A stretch of DNA of 64,000 bases, from assembly GCA_016213205.1 (NCBI GenBank), contig JACRAZ010000070.1, forward strand, positions 1 to 64,000, written 5' to 3'. The first letter of the stretch is position 1, and each line of letters opens with the position of its first letter. The stretch is from Burkholderiales bacterium. GTDB taxonomy: Bacteria > Pseudomonadota > Gammaproteobacteria > Burkholderiales > Burkholderiaceae_C. Under the pieces are notes generated by a model. That model ran no database searches. It worked only from the letters and a program-made list of their open reading frames with translations, and was not told where the DNA came from. A program made the translations under genes and the position numbers. Positions 52,140-61,208 of this stretch are shown piece by piece.

Positions 52140-53376
52140 AGGCTCGCGCGCCGTGGCCGAGGCCGTGGCGCTGAGCCGGCCCGAGGTGATCTGCGCCTAC
52201 CCGATCTCGCCGCAGACGCACATCGTCGAGGGCCTGGGCGAGCTGGTGAAGAGCGGTGCGCTCAGCCCTTGCGAGTTCCTCAACGTCGAGAGCGAGTTCG
52301 CGGCGATGAGCGTGGCCATCGGCTCCTCGGCCGCCGGCGCACGCACCTACACCGCCACCGCGAGCCAGGGCCTGCTGTTCATGGCCGAGGCGGTGTACAA
52401 CGCCGCCGGCCTGGGCCTGCCGATCGTGATGACGGTGGCCAACCGCGCGATCGGGGCGCCGATCAACATCTGGAACGACCACAGCGATTCGATGAGCCAG
52501 CGCGATTGCGGCTGGGTCCAGCTGTTCGCCGAAACCAACCAGGAGGCGCTGGACCTGCACATCCAGGCCTTCAAGCTGGGCGAGGAACTCTCGCTGCCGG
52601 TGATGGTGTGCATGGACGGCTTCGTGCTCACCCATGCCGTGGAACGGGTGAACCTGCCGGCCCAGGCCGAGGTGGACGCGTTCCTGCCGCGTTACGAGCC
52701 GCGCCAGGTGCTGGACCCGCGGGACCCGGTGTCCATCGGCGCCATGGTGGGCCCCGAGGCCTTCATGGAGGTGAAGTACCTGGCCCATGCCCGCCAGCTG
52801 CAGGCGCTGGAGCGCATACCGCAGATCGCGGGCGAGTTCGCGGAGCGCTTCGGCCGCAGCTCCGGCGGCCTGGTGCGGGGCTACCGGCTCGGCGACGCGG
52901 AGACGGTGGTCATCGCACTGGGTTCGGTGCTGGGCACCATCAAGGACACGGTGGACGAGCTGCGTGATGCGGGCCTGCGCATCGGCGTGCTCGGCATCCA
53001 GTCGTTCCGCCCGTTCCCGCTGGCGGCCGTGCGCGAGGCCTTGCAGGGCGCCAAGCGCGTGCTGGTGCTGGAGCGCAGCTTCTCGGTGGGCATGGGCGGC
53101 GTGGTGTCCAACGATGTGCGCATGGCCCTGTCCGGCCTGCCGCTCAAGGGCTACACCGTGATCGCGGGCCTGGGCGGCCGCGCCATCACCAAGGCCTCGC
53201 TGCACCGCCTGCTGCGCGAGGCCGTGGCCGATGCACTGCCGCCGCTGAGCTTCCTGGATCTGGACTGGCGCATCGTGAACCGCCAGCTCGAGCGCGAGGC
53301 ACAGCAGCGCAAGAGCGGGCCGATCGCCGAGAACCTGCTGCGTGACGTGGGCGCCATCGCGTCCAAAGTGCACTGA
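52123..53376 (+). CDS. porA: 2-oxoacid:acceptor oxidoreductase, alpha subunit
   Basis: A 417-residue alpha (PorA-type) subunit. The TPP pyrimidine-binding domain has CAYPISPQTHIVEGLGELV and FLNVESEFAAMSVAIGSSAA, with an ATASQGLLFMAEAVYNAAGL stretch. A C-terminal transketolase-C-like domain contains FRPFPLAAVREALQGAKRVL. The length matches four-subunit pyruvate:ferredoxin oxidoreductases rather than the single-chain NifJ type. It starts inside the end of the gamma-subunit gene and is followed 9 bases later by the beta subunit. Confidence 0.92.
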   Translation: MFRQIEGSRAVAEAVALSRPEVICAYPISPQTHIVEGLGELVKSGALSPCEFLNVESEFAAMSVAIGSSAAGARTYTATASQGLLFMAEAVYNAAGLGLPIVMTVANRAIGAPINIWNDHSDSMSQRDCGWVQLFAETNQEALDLHIQAFKLGEELSLPVMVCMDGFVLTHAVERVNLPAQAEVDAFLPRYEPRQVLDPRDPVSIGAMVGPEAFMEVKYLAHARQLQALERIPQIAGEFAERFGRSSGGLVRGYRLGDAETVVIALGSVLGTIKDTVDELRDAGLRIGVLGIQSFRPFPLAAVREALQGAKRVLVLERSFSVGMGGVVSNDVRMALSGLPLKGYTVIAGLGGRAITKASLHRLLREAVADALPPLSFLDLDWRIVNRQLEREAQQRKSGPIAENLLRDVGAIASKVH

Positions 53377-53385
53377 AGGCCCCCC

Positions 53386-54402
53386 ATGCACCAACCCCTG
53401 AAGTTCTACCAGACCGGCACCTTCACCGTCGGCAACCGCCTGCTCGCCCCTGAGCTGCGCAGCGTGCAGGCCAGCGGCGAGCGCAGCAACGCGCTCACCT
53501 CCGGCCACCGCGCCTGCCAGGGCTGCGGCGAGGCACTGGGAGCGCGTTATGCCGTGGATGCCGCGATGCGCGCCGCCGGCGGCCACCTGATCGCGGCCAA
53601 TGCCACCGGTTGCCTGGAGGTGTTTTCCACCCCGTACCCCGAAACCTCGTGGCAACTGCCCTGGATCCACTCGCTGTTCGGCAACGCGGCGGCGGTGGGC
53701 ACCGGCATCGCCGCGGCGATGAAGGTCAAGGGCCGGCACGAGGTGCGTGTCATCGCGCAGGGCGGCGACGGCGGTACCACCGACATCGGCTTCGGCTGCC
53801 TCTCGGGCATGTTCGAACGCAACGATGACGTGCTGTACATCTGTTATGACAACGGCGGCTACATGAACACCGGCGTGCAGCGCAGCTCGGCCACGCCGGC
53901 CGGCGCGCGCACCGCCACCACCTTGCCGCTGGGCCCGGACCCGGGCGCCGCCTTCGACCAGGGCAAGGACGTGCCCCAAATCGCGATGGCGCACGAGATC
54001 CCCTACGTGGCCACCGCCACCGTGGCCGACCTGCACGACCTGGAAGCCAAGGTCGAGCGCGCCATGGGCCTGCGGGGCGCGCGTTACCTGCAGGTGCTGG
54101 TGCCGTGCCCGCTGGGCTGGGGCGCGGCCTCGCACGACACCATTCGCCTGGCGCGGCTGGCGCATGAGACCGGCGTCTTCCCGGTCTACGAGGCCGAGCG
54201 GGGCGAGGTCACCAGCGTCGCCAAGATCCGCCGCCGCACGCCGGTGGACGACTACCTCAAGCCCCAGAAGCGCTTTGCGCACCTGTTCGGCGAGCCCGGG
54301 CGGCCCGACCTGGTGGCGCGCATCCAGGCGCGCGCCGACCGCAACATCCGCCGCTTCAAGCTGCTGGACGAACCCGACACCGCGCGCGAGCACGAGGCCT
54401 GA
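53386..54402 (+). CDS. porB: 2-oxoacid:acceptor oxidoreductase, beta subunit (TPP-binding)
   Basis: A 338-residue beta (PorB-type) subunit. It has the [4Fe-4S]/TPP entry motif RACQGCGEALGARYAVDAAM, then AQGGDGGTTDIGFGCLSGMF (the GDG-N TPP/Mg motif continues with YDNGGYMNTG about 50 residues later), and the late PCPLGWG motif. Cysteines at CQGC, GCLEV and PCPLG are in positions used for the cluster in PorB. It lies between the alpha subunit and the NAD(P)-ferredoxin fusion. Confidence 0.92.
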   Translation: MHQPLKFYQTGTFTVGNRLLAPELRSVQASGERSNALTSGHRACQGCGEALGARYAVDAAMRAAGGHLIAANATGCLEVFSTPYPETSWQLPWIHSLFGNAAAVGTGIAAAMKVKGRHEVRVIAQGGDGGTTDIGFGCLSGMFERNDDVLYICYDNGGYMNTGVQRSSATPAGARTATTLPLGPDPGAAFDQGKDVPQIAMAHEIPYVATATVADLHDLEAKVERAMGLRGARYLQVLVPCPLGWGAASHDTIRLARLAHETGVFPVYEAERGEVTSVAKIRRRTPVDDYLKPQKRFAHLFGEPGRPDLVARIQARADRNIRRFKLLDEPDTAREHEA

Positions 54403-54404
54403 CG

Positions 54405-56033
54405 ATGGAAAAACCCTTTGCGATCACGCTCGACGTCGGCACCTCGCTGGCCAACCGCACCGGTTCCTGGCGCACCCAGCGCCCGGTGTACGTGGACCGG
54501 CTGCCGCCCTGCAATGCGCAATGCCCGGCCGGCGAGGACATCCAGGGCTGGCTGTACCACGCCGAAGGCGGCGACTACGAAACCGCCTGGCGGCACCTGA
54601 CACGCGACAACCCCTTCCCCGCCATCATGGGCCGCGTCTGCTATCACAGCTGCGAGGGCGCCTGCAACCGGGGCAAGATCGATGCGCCGGTGGGCATCAA
54701 CTCGGTCGAGCGCTTCCTGGGCGACGAGGCGCTCAAGCGCGGCTGGCGCTTCGACGCGCCCGCGGCCAGCACCGGCCGCCACGCGCTCGTGGTCGGCGCC
54801 GGGCCTTCGGGCATGTCGGCGGCCTACCACCTGCGCCGCATGGGCCATGCGGTCACGGTGGTCGACGCCGGCCCGATGCTCGGCGGCATGATGCGCTTCG
54901 GCATCCCCAAGTACCGCCTGCCGCGCGAGGTGCTCGATGCCGAGATGCAGCGCATCGTCGACCTGGGTGTCACGGTGAAGCTCGAGCACAAGGTGGCCAA
55001 CATCGCCGACGAGATGCGCGAGGGCGGCTACGACGCGGCCTTCCTGGCCGTGGGGGCGCACATCGCCAAGCGCGCCTTCATCCCGGCGGGCGATTCCACC
55101 CGCGTGCTCGACGCCATCGCGGTGCTGCGCTCGATGGAGGGCGAAGACAAGCCGATGCTGGGCCGCCGTGTCGTCGTCTACGGCGGTGGCAACACGGCCG
55201 TGGACATGGCGCGCACCGCGCGGCGGCTGGGTGCCACGGAGGCCATCATCGTGTACCGCCGCACGCGCGAGAAGATGCCCGCGCACGACATGGAAATCGA
55301 GGAAGCGCTGCAGGAAGGCGTGATGGTCAAGTGGCTGTCCACCATCCGCGCCGCCGGCGACGGCGCGCTCACGATCGAGAAGATGCGCCTGGACGAGAAG
55401 GGCCAGCCCCAGCCCACCGGCGAATTCGAGACACTGGAGGCCGACAGCCTGGTGCTCGCGCTGGGCCAGGAGGTGGACCTGTCGCTGCTGGAGGGCGTGC
55501 CCGGGCTGGACGTGAAGGACGGCGTGGTGCAGGTGGACCCGGCCACGATGATGACCGGCCACCCCGGCCTGTTCGCCGGTGGCGACATGGTGCCCGCCGA
55601 GCGAAATGTGACGGTGGCGGTGGGCCACGGCAAGAAGGCCGCGCGCCACATCGACGCCTGGCTGCGGGGCGCGCGCCTCGAGGCGGCGCCCAAGCACGCC
55701 CCGGCGGCCTTCGAACGCCTGAACACCTGGTACTACACCGATGCGCCCAAGACCCTGCGCCCGCAGCTCGAGCTGGCGCGCCGGGTCAGCAGCTTCGACG
55801 AGGTGCAGGGCGGCCTCACCGAAGGCAATGCCCAGTTCGAGGCGCGCCGCTGCCTGAGCTGCGGCAACTGCTTCGAGTGCGACAACTGCTATGGCGTGTG
55901 CCCCGACAACGCGGTGATCAAGCTCGGCCCCGGCCAGCGTTTCCAGATCAACCTGGACTACTGCAAGGGCTGCGGCCTGTGCGCGGCCGAGTGCCCCTGC
56001 GGCGCCATCGACATGGTGGGCGAGGACATCTGA
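54405..56033 (+). CDS. GltD-like NAD(P) flavoprotein fused to a 2x[4Fe-4S] ferredoxin
   Basis: A 542-residue fusion. The N-terminal Fe-S binding part has CNAQCPAGEDIQGWLYHAEG and VCYHSCEGACNRG. The FAD/NAD(P) double Rossmann core has ALVVGAGPSGMSAAYHLRRM and VVVYGGGNTAVDMARTARRL. The C-terminal ferredoxin domain has CLSCGNCFECDNCYGVCP and CKGCGLCAAECPCGAIDM, two [4Fe-4S] clusters. It replaces the small PorD ferredoxin and could pass electrons between the oxidoreductase and NAD(P)H. It starts 2 bases after the beta-subunit stop and is the last gene of the operon. Confidence 0.9.
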   Translation: MEKPFAITLDVGTSLANRTGSWRTQRPVYVDRLPPCNAQCPAGEDIQGWLYHAEGGDYETAWRHLTRDNPFPAIMGRVCYHSCEGACNRGKIDAPVGINSVERFLGDEALKRGWRFDAPAASTGRHALVVGAGPSGMSAAYHLRRMGHAVTVVDAGPMLGGMMRFGIPKYRLPREVLDAEMQRIVDLGVTVKLEHKVANIADEMREGGYDAAFLAVGAHIAKRAFIPAGDSTRVLDAIAVLRSMEGEDKPMLGRRVVVYGGGNTAVDMARTARRLGATEAIIVYRRTREKMPAHDMEIEEALQEGVMVKWLSTIRAAGDGALTIEKMRLDEKGQPQPTGEFETLEADSLVLALGQEVDLSLLEGVPGLDVKDGVVQVDPATMMTGHPGLFAGGDMVPAERNVTVAVGHGKKAARHIDAWLRGARLEAAPKHAPAAFERLNTWYYTDAPKTLRPQLELARRVSSFDEVQGGLTEGNAQFEARRCLSCGNCFECDNCYGVCPDNAVIKLGPGQRFQINLDYCKGCGLCAAECPCGAIDMVGEDI

Positions 56034-56054
56034 TCGGCCCGCGCGCGCGAGCCA

Positions 56055-56771
56055 TCAGCCCTGGGCCGGTGCCGCCGGCGCCAGTGCCCACTCGGGGCCG
56101 GGCGTGGCGGTGATCGTGAGGGGCTCGCCGCTGCCTGGGTGCGTGAGGTTCAGCGCCTGGGCGTGCAGCCACAGGCGCTGACATCCAAGGTGAGCGGCCA
56201 AGGCGCGGTTCAGCGGCCCTTTGCCGTGCGTCGCGTCGCCGATCAACGGGTGCGTCATCTGCTTGAAGTGGCGCCGGATCTGGTGGCGCCGCCCGCTCAG
56301 TGGCCACACGGCCACCAGCGCGCAGCGTGTCGTGGCGTGCGCCGGGTGGGTGCGCAGCGGCCACTCGAAGCGCCGCAGCACCTGCCAGCGCGTGGCGGCG
56401 GCCAGCAGCGGCTGGCCGGTGGAGGGCAGCTCGGGGTCGCGGGCCAGCGCGGTGTCGTTCAGGCCTTCGTCGGCCGGCCAGCCACGCACCAGCGCGAGGT
56501 AGCGCTTGTGCACCCGCCCTTCGGCAAAGGCGGCGCCCAGTGCGCTTGCCGTGGCCGCGTCCAGGGCCAGCAGCAGCACGCCCGAGGTGCCCTTGTCCAG
56601 CCGGTGCGCGGGCCACACGGCGCTGTGGCGCTGCGCGCGCAGGCGCGTCACCACGTCGTCCAGCTCGTGCGCATCGAGCCCGCTGCGGTGCACCAGCAGG
56701 CCGGCCGGCTTGTGCACGGCCAGCAGCTGCGCGTCCTCGTACAGCACCGGCAGCGCCGCGTCGGGTGCCAT
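56055..56771 (-). CDS. truC: TruC-type tRNA pseudouridine synthase (RluA family)
   Basis: A 238-residue RNA-modifying enzyme. The catalytic Asp is in WPAHRLDKGTSGVLLLALD (about D58). Other landmarks are LYEDAQLLAVHKPAGLLVHR and GRRHQIRRHFKQMTHPLIGD near the C-terminus. The HRLDKGTSG version, short length and lack of an S4 domain fit TruC (tRNA U65) better than RluA/C/D. Its start abuts the stop of the YchJ-like gene, so the two are in one transcript with the MarR-GNAT gene. Confidence 0.88.
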   Translation of the reverse strand: MAPDAALPVLYEDAQLLAVHKPAGLLVHRSGLDAHELDDVVTRLRAQRHSAVWPAHRLDKGTSGVLLLALDAATASALGAAFAEGRVHKRYLALVRGWPADEGLNDTALARDPELPSTGQPLLAAATRWQVLRRFEWPLRTHPAHATTRCALVAVWPLSGRRHQIRRHFKQMTHPLIGDATHGKGPLNRALAAHLGCQRLWLHAQALNLTHPGSGEPLTITATPGPEWALAPAAPAQG

Positions 56772-57152
56772 TCAGGTGTCACCATCCACATAGAGCCAGC
56801 GGCCCTGCTCGCGCACGAACCGGCTGGTCTCGTGCAGCCGGTGGGCCCGGCCGCCCAGCTTGCTGCGCGCGACGAATTCGACGATGGCCGTGTCGGCCCC
56901 GGTGGCCTGGTGGCGCCGGACCTCCAGGCCCAGCCAGCGCAGGCCGGGCTCGAACGCCAGCTGCGCGGGCCGGGTGGTCGGATGCCAGGTGGCCAGCAGG
57001 TAGTCGGCCTGTTGCAGCACATAGGCGCTGTAGCGCGAGCGCATCAGGGCCTCGGCATCGGGTGCCTGCAGCTGCAGTGCGCCCGCCATCCAGCGCCCGC
57101 AGCAGCCGGCGCAGGGGCGGCCGCTGCCGCAGGGGCAGGGCGCATCGGTCAT
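56772..57152 (-). CDS. YchJ/UPF0225-family SEC-C motif protein
   Basis: A 126-residue protein with an N-terminal SEC-C zinc motif (PCPCGSGRPCAGCCGRWM), AEALMRSRYSAYVLQQADYL and a C-terminal half LVFVARSK-like region (VEFVARSKLGGRAHRLHETS). The gene's frame extends far upstream but the family N-terminus begins at the ATG at 57152. It lies immediately before truC and 7 bases after the MarR-GNAT fusion gene. The biochemical role of the family is unknown; SEC-C motifs bind zinc in SecA-like proteins. Confidence 0.88.
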   Translation of the reverse strand: MTDAPCPCGSGRPCAGCCGRWMAGALQLQAPDAEALMRSRYSAYVLQQADYLLATWHPTTRPAQLAFEPGLRWLGLEVRRHQATGADTAIVEFVARSKLGGRAHRLHETSRFVREQGRWLYVDGDT

Positions 57153-57159
57153 CGCGGGT

Positions 57160-58143
57160 TCAGGCAAGGTCCAACTCCCAGATCTCACCCACCAGATCAT
57201 GGCCGAAGCTGTGGTGCGGCTCGGTGCCGACGAGCCGGTAGCCCTCGCGCTGGTAAAGCGTGCGGGCGGCCAGCAGCGTGCTCTGCGTCCACAGGCGCAG
57301 CGTGCGGTAGCCGCTGCGGCGCGCGAACTGCGTGCACTCGGCCACCAGCCGCGCGCCCAGGCCCATGCCGCGCGCGGCCGGCTCCACCAGCAGCAGGCGC
57401 AACTGGGCCACGCCGGGTTCGGGCTCGCCGCTGGCCTCGTCGCGGGCCTGCACCAGGAACACGCAGCCGATGTTCTCGGCCGTGCCGCCGGCACCCGGCC
57501 GCTCGGCGATCCAGCACGCCTCGCGCCGGGCGTCGAAGCGGTCCAGGAACCCGGCCGCGATGTGGGCCACCAGCGCCTCGAACGAAATGTCCCAGTGGAA
57601 CTGGTCGGCGTACACCGCACCGTGGCGCGAGATCACCCAGCCGATGTCGCCCGGGCGGTGCGGCCGCAGTGCATAGGGCGGTCGCTCGGCCGCGCCGCCG
57701 CCGAGCAGGTGCTCGATGGTCTGCAGCGCGGCCAGCAGGCGGGGCTGGTCGGCCGGTGCCACGCCGGCCAGCAGCTCGGCCATCTGCGCCTGCGAGCCCG
57801 CGTCCAGCGGTGCAAAGGCGCGGCGCCCGGCGGCGCTGAGCGAGAGCAGCTGCTGCCGCGCGTCGGTGGGCGAGGGGGCCTGGCGCAGCAGCCTGCGCGC
57901 CTTCATGCCCTTGAGCAGCCGGCTCAGGTAGCCGGGGTCCAGGTCCAGCCTGCGGGCCAGCGTGGCCGCGCTGAGGCCCGGTTCACCGGCCGGCAGGTGG
58001 GCCAGCTCCCACAGCACGCGCGACTCGGCCAGCGAGAAGCCGCTGCCGTGCAGTTGCTCGTGCAGCACGCCGATGCGCTGGGTGTAGAAGCGGTTGAACC
58101 GGCGCAAGGCCGCAACGCGGGCGGGGTCGGGCGGGCTGTTCAT
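57160..58143 (-). CDS. MarR-type regulator fused to a GNAT acetyltransferase
   Basis: A 327-residue fusion. The N-terminal MarR winged HTH (about 1-145) has LSAATLARRLDLDPGYLSRL and DARQQLLSLSAAGRRAF. The C-terminal GNAT acetyltransferase (about 160-327) has the acetyl-CoA motif LLLVEPAARGMGLGARLVAE and the following TLRLWTQSTLLAARTLYQRE. The protein could sense an acceptor and regulate its own gene. A perfect TTGCC-ATA-GGCAA-type dyad lies 22 bases upstream. It is divergent from an esterase gene, a plausible second target. Confidence 0.9.
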   Translation of the reverse strand: MNSPPDPARVAALRRFNRFYTQRIGVLHEQLHGSGFSLAESRVLWELAHLPAGEPGLSAATLARRLDLDPGYLSRLLKGMKARRLLRQAPSPTDARQQLLSLSAAGRRAFAPLDAGSQAQMAELLAGVAPADQPRLLAALQTIEHLLGGGAAERPPYALRPHRPGDIGWVISRHGAVYADQFHWDISFEALVAHIAAGFLDRFDARREACWIAERPGAGGTAENIGCVFLVQARDEASGEPEPGVAQLRLLLVEPAARGMGLGARLVAECTQFARRSGYRTLRLWTQSTLLAARTLYQREGYRLVGTEPHHSFGHDLVGEIWELDLA

Positions 58144-58164
58144 CGGCGCATTGTCAACCAGATG

Positions 58165-58179
58165 GTTGCCATAGGCAAC
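58165..58179. promoter_or_regulatory. MarR-type operator in a divergent region
   Basis: GTTGCCATAGGCAAC is a perfect dyad with a 3-base centre. It is 22 bases from the MarR-GNAT start and 72 bases from the divergent esterase start. It is nested in a longer imperfect dyad from GCGCATTGT (58147-58155) to ACAATATGCGC (58178-58188). It should be the autoregulatory site. Confidence 0.6.
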
Positions 58180-58250
58180 AATATGCGCCGGGCCAGCCGC
58201 ACGGTCGGGGCCGCGGCTACACTGGCCGCAACACGCCCCGAGGAAGCCGC

Positions 58251-59189
58251 ATGCTCGATCCGCAAGCCCAGGCCATGCTCGACCTGATCGCCGAACGAGG
58301 ACTGCCGCCCACGCACACGCTCACGCCGCAGGAGGCCCGCCGGTTCTACCGCGAGCGCCGCTTCTTCTCGCAGCCCGAGCCGTGCGCGGTGGCCGAGGTG
58401 CGCGATCTGCAGGCCCCGGGGCCGCACGGGCCGATCCCGTTGCGGCTGTTCCGGCCCGCAGGGGTGGCCGTGCCGGCACCGGTGCTGGTGTACTACCACG
58501 GCGGCGGCTGGACCATCGGCGACCTGGACACCCACGACGTGCTGTGCCGTGCGTTCGCCGCGCAGGCCGGCTGCGTGGTGGTGTCGGTGGACTACCGGCT
58601 CGGGCCCGAGCACCGGTTTCCGGCCGCGGTGGACGATGCGGTCGCCGCCACCCGCTGGCTGCAGGCCGAGGCGGCCGCGCTCGGCCTCGATGGCGCGCGC
58701 CTGGCCGTGGGCGGCGACAGCGCCGGTGGCAACCTCGCCGCGGTGGTGTGCCTTGCGCTGCGTGATGCCGGCAGCGACGCGCCGCCGCCCCGCCTGCAAC
58801 TGCTGATCTATCCGGCCACCGACATGCGGGCCGTCGCCCCTTCGCACACCCACAACGGCGAGGGCTACCTGCTCACCCGCGACACCATCACCTACTTTCG
58901 CGCCCAGTACATCGACGATCCGGTGCACTACGAGGATTGGCGCAGCTCCCCGCTGCTGCACCGGGATCTTTCGGGTCTGCCGTCCGCGCTGGTGCTCACC
59001 GCCGGCTTCGACCCCCTGCGGGACGAAGGCCGGCAGTATGCGGACGCCCTCTCGGCCGCCGGCACCCCGGCACAGTACGTCTGCTTCGAGCGCCAGATCC
59101 ATGGCTTCATCACCATGGGCAGGGTTATCGATGAGGCGAACACCGCGGTGATGCTGTGCGCGCAGGTGCTGCGCCGTGCGTTGAGCTGA
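58251..59189 (+). CDS. HSL-family alpha/beta hydrolase (esterase/lipase)
   Basis: A 312-residue esterase with the HGGG oxyanion motif (VYYHGGGWTIGDLDTHDVLC), nucleophile elbow AVGGDSAGGNLAAVVCLALR (Ser about 160), and Asp/His late in the chain (LTAGFDPLRDEGRQYADAL, QIHGFITMGRV). There is no signal peptide. It is divergent from the MarR-GNAT gene with a shared operator, so it is probably induced by the same effector. The tolB gene follows 88 bases later on the same strand but is probably separate. Confidence 0.9.
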   Translation: MLDPQAQAMLDLIAERGLPPTHTLTPQEARRFYRERRFFSQPEPCAVAEVRDLQAPGPHGPIPLRLFRPAGVAVPAPVLVYYHGGGWTIGDLDTHDVLCRAFAAQAGCVVVSVDYRLGPEHRFPAAVDDAVAATRWLQAEAAALGLDGARLAVGGDSAGGNLAAVVCLALRDAGSDAPPPRLQLLIYPATDMRAVAPSHTHNGEGYLLTRDTITYFRAQYIDDPVHYEDWRSSPLLHRDLSGLPSALVLTAGFDPLRDEGRQYADALSAAGTPAQYVCFERQIHGFITMGRVIDEANTAVMLCAQVLRRALS

Positions 59190-59277
59190 AGGCGGTGCCC
59201 CGGCCGGGGCCGCTGAAACCGCTGCCTACAATCCCGCACGGAACCCGGCCGGCCCCGCGCGACTCCACTGCCCACCG

Positions 59278-60561
59278 ATGCAATTTCAACGACGACGTTT
59301 CAACGCCGCCCTGGCCGCCAGCATGGGCTGGGCCTTCAGCCCCGCAGCGCTTGCGCAGTTCCGGGTCGAGATCTCGGGCATCGGCGCCACGCAGCTGCCG
59401 ATCGCCATCACCCGTTTTCGCGACGAAGACCGCAGCGGCCAGCCCATTTCGGCGATCGTGCGTGCCGACCTCGAGCGCAGTGGCCTGTTCCGCAGCGTCG
59501 ATTCGAGCGGCGTGCTCGACGAGCGCAGCCAGCCGCTGTTTCCCGACTGGCGTGCCCGCAATGCCGATGCCCTGGTGGCCGGCTCCACCACGCGGCTGCC
59601 CGATGGCCGTTTCGACGTGCGCTTCAAGCTCTGGGACGTGGTCAAGGGCGAAGACCTGCTGGGCCAGGCCCTGGCCGTCACGGCGGCCGACCTGCGCCTG
59701 GCCGCGCACCGCATCGCCGATGCGGTGCACGAGAAGCTCACCGGCGAGCGCGGCGTCAATGCCACCCGCATCGCCTACGTCACCAAGGCGGCCAACCGCT
59801 ATTCGCTGCGCATCACCGATGCCGACGGCGAGGGCGGCCAGGTCGCGCTGAGCAGCCCGCAGCCCATCATCTCGCCGGCCTGGTCGCCCGACGGCCGGCG
59901 CCTGGCCTATGTGTCGTTCGAGACCGAGAAGGCCGTGGTGCTGGTGCAGGACGTGTTCTCGGGCGACCGCCGCATCGTGGCCAATTTCCGCGGCTCGAAC
60001 AGCGCGCCGGCCTGGTCGCCGGATGGCAAGCAACTGGTGGTCACGCTCTCGCTCGACGGTGTCTCGCAGCTCTACCTGCTCGACCTGGGTGGCGCACCGA
60101 TGCGCCGGCTCACGCATTCGAGCTCCATCGACACCGAAGCCTGCTTCGCGCCCGATGGGCAGAGCGTGTTCTTCGTCAGCGACCGGGGCGGCAGCCCGCA
60201 GATCTACCGCCTGCAGATGGCCGGCGGCACGCCGGAGCGCGTCACCTTCAACGGCAGCTACAACATCAGCCCCGCGATCAGCCCGGACGGCCGCAGCATG
60301 GCCTACGTGGCGCGTGATGGGGGCGGCGCCTTCCGCGTGATGACGATGGACCTGGCCAGCGGCGCCGTGAACGCGGTGACCGACACCACCGAGGACGAAA
60401 GCCCCAGCTTCTCGCCCAACGGCCGCCTCATCATGTATGCCACCCGCGCCCAGGGCCGTGACGTGTTGATGACCACCACCCTCGATGGCAAGATCCGCAC
60501 GCGTTTGCTGTCCACCGGCATCGATGTGCGCGAACCGGCCTGGGGCCCCTTCCTGCGCTGA
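59278..60561 (+). CDS. tolB: TolB, periplasmic component of Tol-Pal
   Basis: A 427-residue periplasmic protein. A signal peptide covers about 1-27 (FNAALAASMGWAFSPAALAQ). The N-terminal alpha/beta domain is followed by a C-terminal six-bladed propeller with WSPDGRRLAYVSFETEKAVV and DPDG-type turns such as SPDGRSMAYVARD. It helps outer-membrane invagination and binds Pal. The pal and cpoB genes follow on the same strand. The usual upstream tolQRA genes are absent from this window; an esterase gene lies there instead. Confidence 0.95.
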   Translation: MQFQRRRFNAALAASMGWAFSPAALAQFRVEISGIGATQLPIAITRFRDEDRSGQPISAIVRADLERSGLFRSVDSSGVLDERSQPLFPDWRARNADALVAGSTTRLPDGRFDVRFKLWDVVKGEDLLGQALAVTAADLRLAAHRIADAVHEKLTGERGVNATRIAYVTKAANRYSLRITDADGEGGQVALSSPQPIISPAWSPDGRRLAYVSFETEKAVVLVQDVFSGDRRIVANFRGSNSAPAWSPDGKQLVVTLSLDGVSQLYLLDLGGAPMRRLTHSSSIDTEACFAPDGQSVFFVSDRGGSPQIYRLQMAGGTPERVTFNGSYNISPAISPDGRSMAYVARDGGGAFRVMTMDLASGAVNAVTDTTEDESPSFSPNGRLIMYATRAQGRDVLMTTTLDGKIRTRLLSTGIDVREPAWGPFLR

Positions 60562-60625
60562 CCGGGCCGAGCCCGGCGGCCGCCCGCCCCCGCGGGCACC
60601 CACCAAGATCTCCAAGGAGCAGATG

Positions 60626-61207
60626 ATGAGGTTTGCACTTCGCACCCCGAGCACCATTCGCTGGCATGCGGCCGGCCTGTGTGTCGCGGCGGCTGCCCTG
60701 CTGGCGGGCTGCGGCTCGAGCGTCAAGCTGGATGAGGCGCCGCCGGTCGAGGACGCCAAGCCCCGCACGATCGACCCCACCGCCGGCACCGGCGCAGCGC
60801 AGCCGCGCACCGGCAGCCTGCCGGAAACCACCGTCAAGCCGGTGGACCTGGGCAAGAGCGGTGGTGCCACGGCAGCAGGCCTGTCCCGTGTCGTCTACTT
60901 CGATTTCGACAGCTTCGTGGTGAAGGAAGACTTCCGCCCGATGATCGAAGCCCATGCCAAGGCCCTGGCGGCCAACAAGAGCAAGCGCATGCGGGTGGAG
61001 GGCCACACCGACGAGCGTGGTGGCCGCGAATACAACCTGGCCCTGGGCCAGAAGCGCGCCGAGGCGGTGGCCAAGTCGCTCGCGCTGCTGGGCGCGGGCG
61101 ATGCGCAGATCGAGGCGGTGAGCTTCGGCAAGGAGCAACCGGTGGCCGACGGGCATGACGAAGCGGCCTGGGCCAAGAACCGCCGCGCCGAACTGAAGGA
61201 CCGCTGA
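60626..61207 (+). CDS. pal: Pal, peptidoglycan-associated outer-membrane lipoprotein
   Basis: A 193-residue lipoprotein. The lipobox LLAGC marks lipidation about residue 23 (VAAAALLAGCGSSVKLDEAP). The C-terminal OmpA-like peptidoglycan-binding domain has VYFDFDSFVVKEDFRPMIEA and RVEGHTDERGGREYNLALGQ. AAGGAG lies 6 bases before the ATG at 60626, supporting it over the ATG at 60623. It binds TolB and anchors the outer membrane to the wall. It is followed by cpoB 1 base later. Confidence 0.95.
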   Translation: MRFALRTPSTIRWHAAGLCVAAAALLAGCGSSVKLDEAPPVEDAKPRTIDPTAGTGAAQPRTGSLPETTVKPVDLGKSGGATAAGLSRVVYFDFDSFVVKEDFRPMIEAHAKALAANKSKRMRVEGHTDERGGREYNLALGQKRAEAVAKSLALLGAGDAQIEAVSFGKEQPVADGHDEAAWAKNRRAELKDR

Positions 61208-61208
61208 C

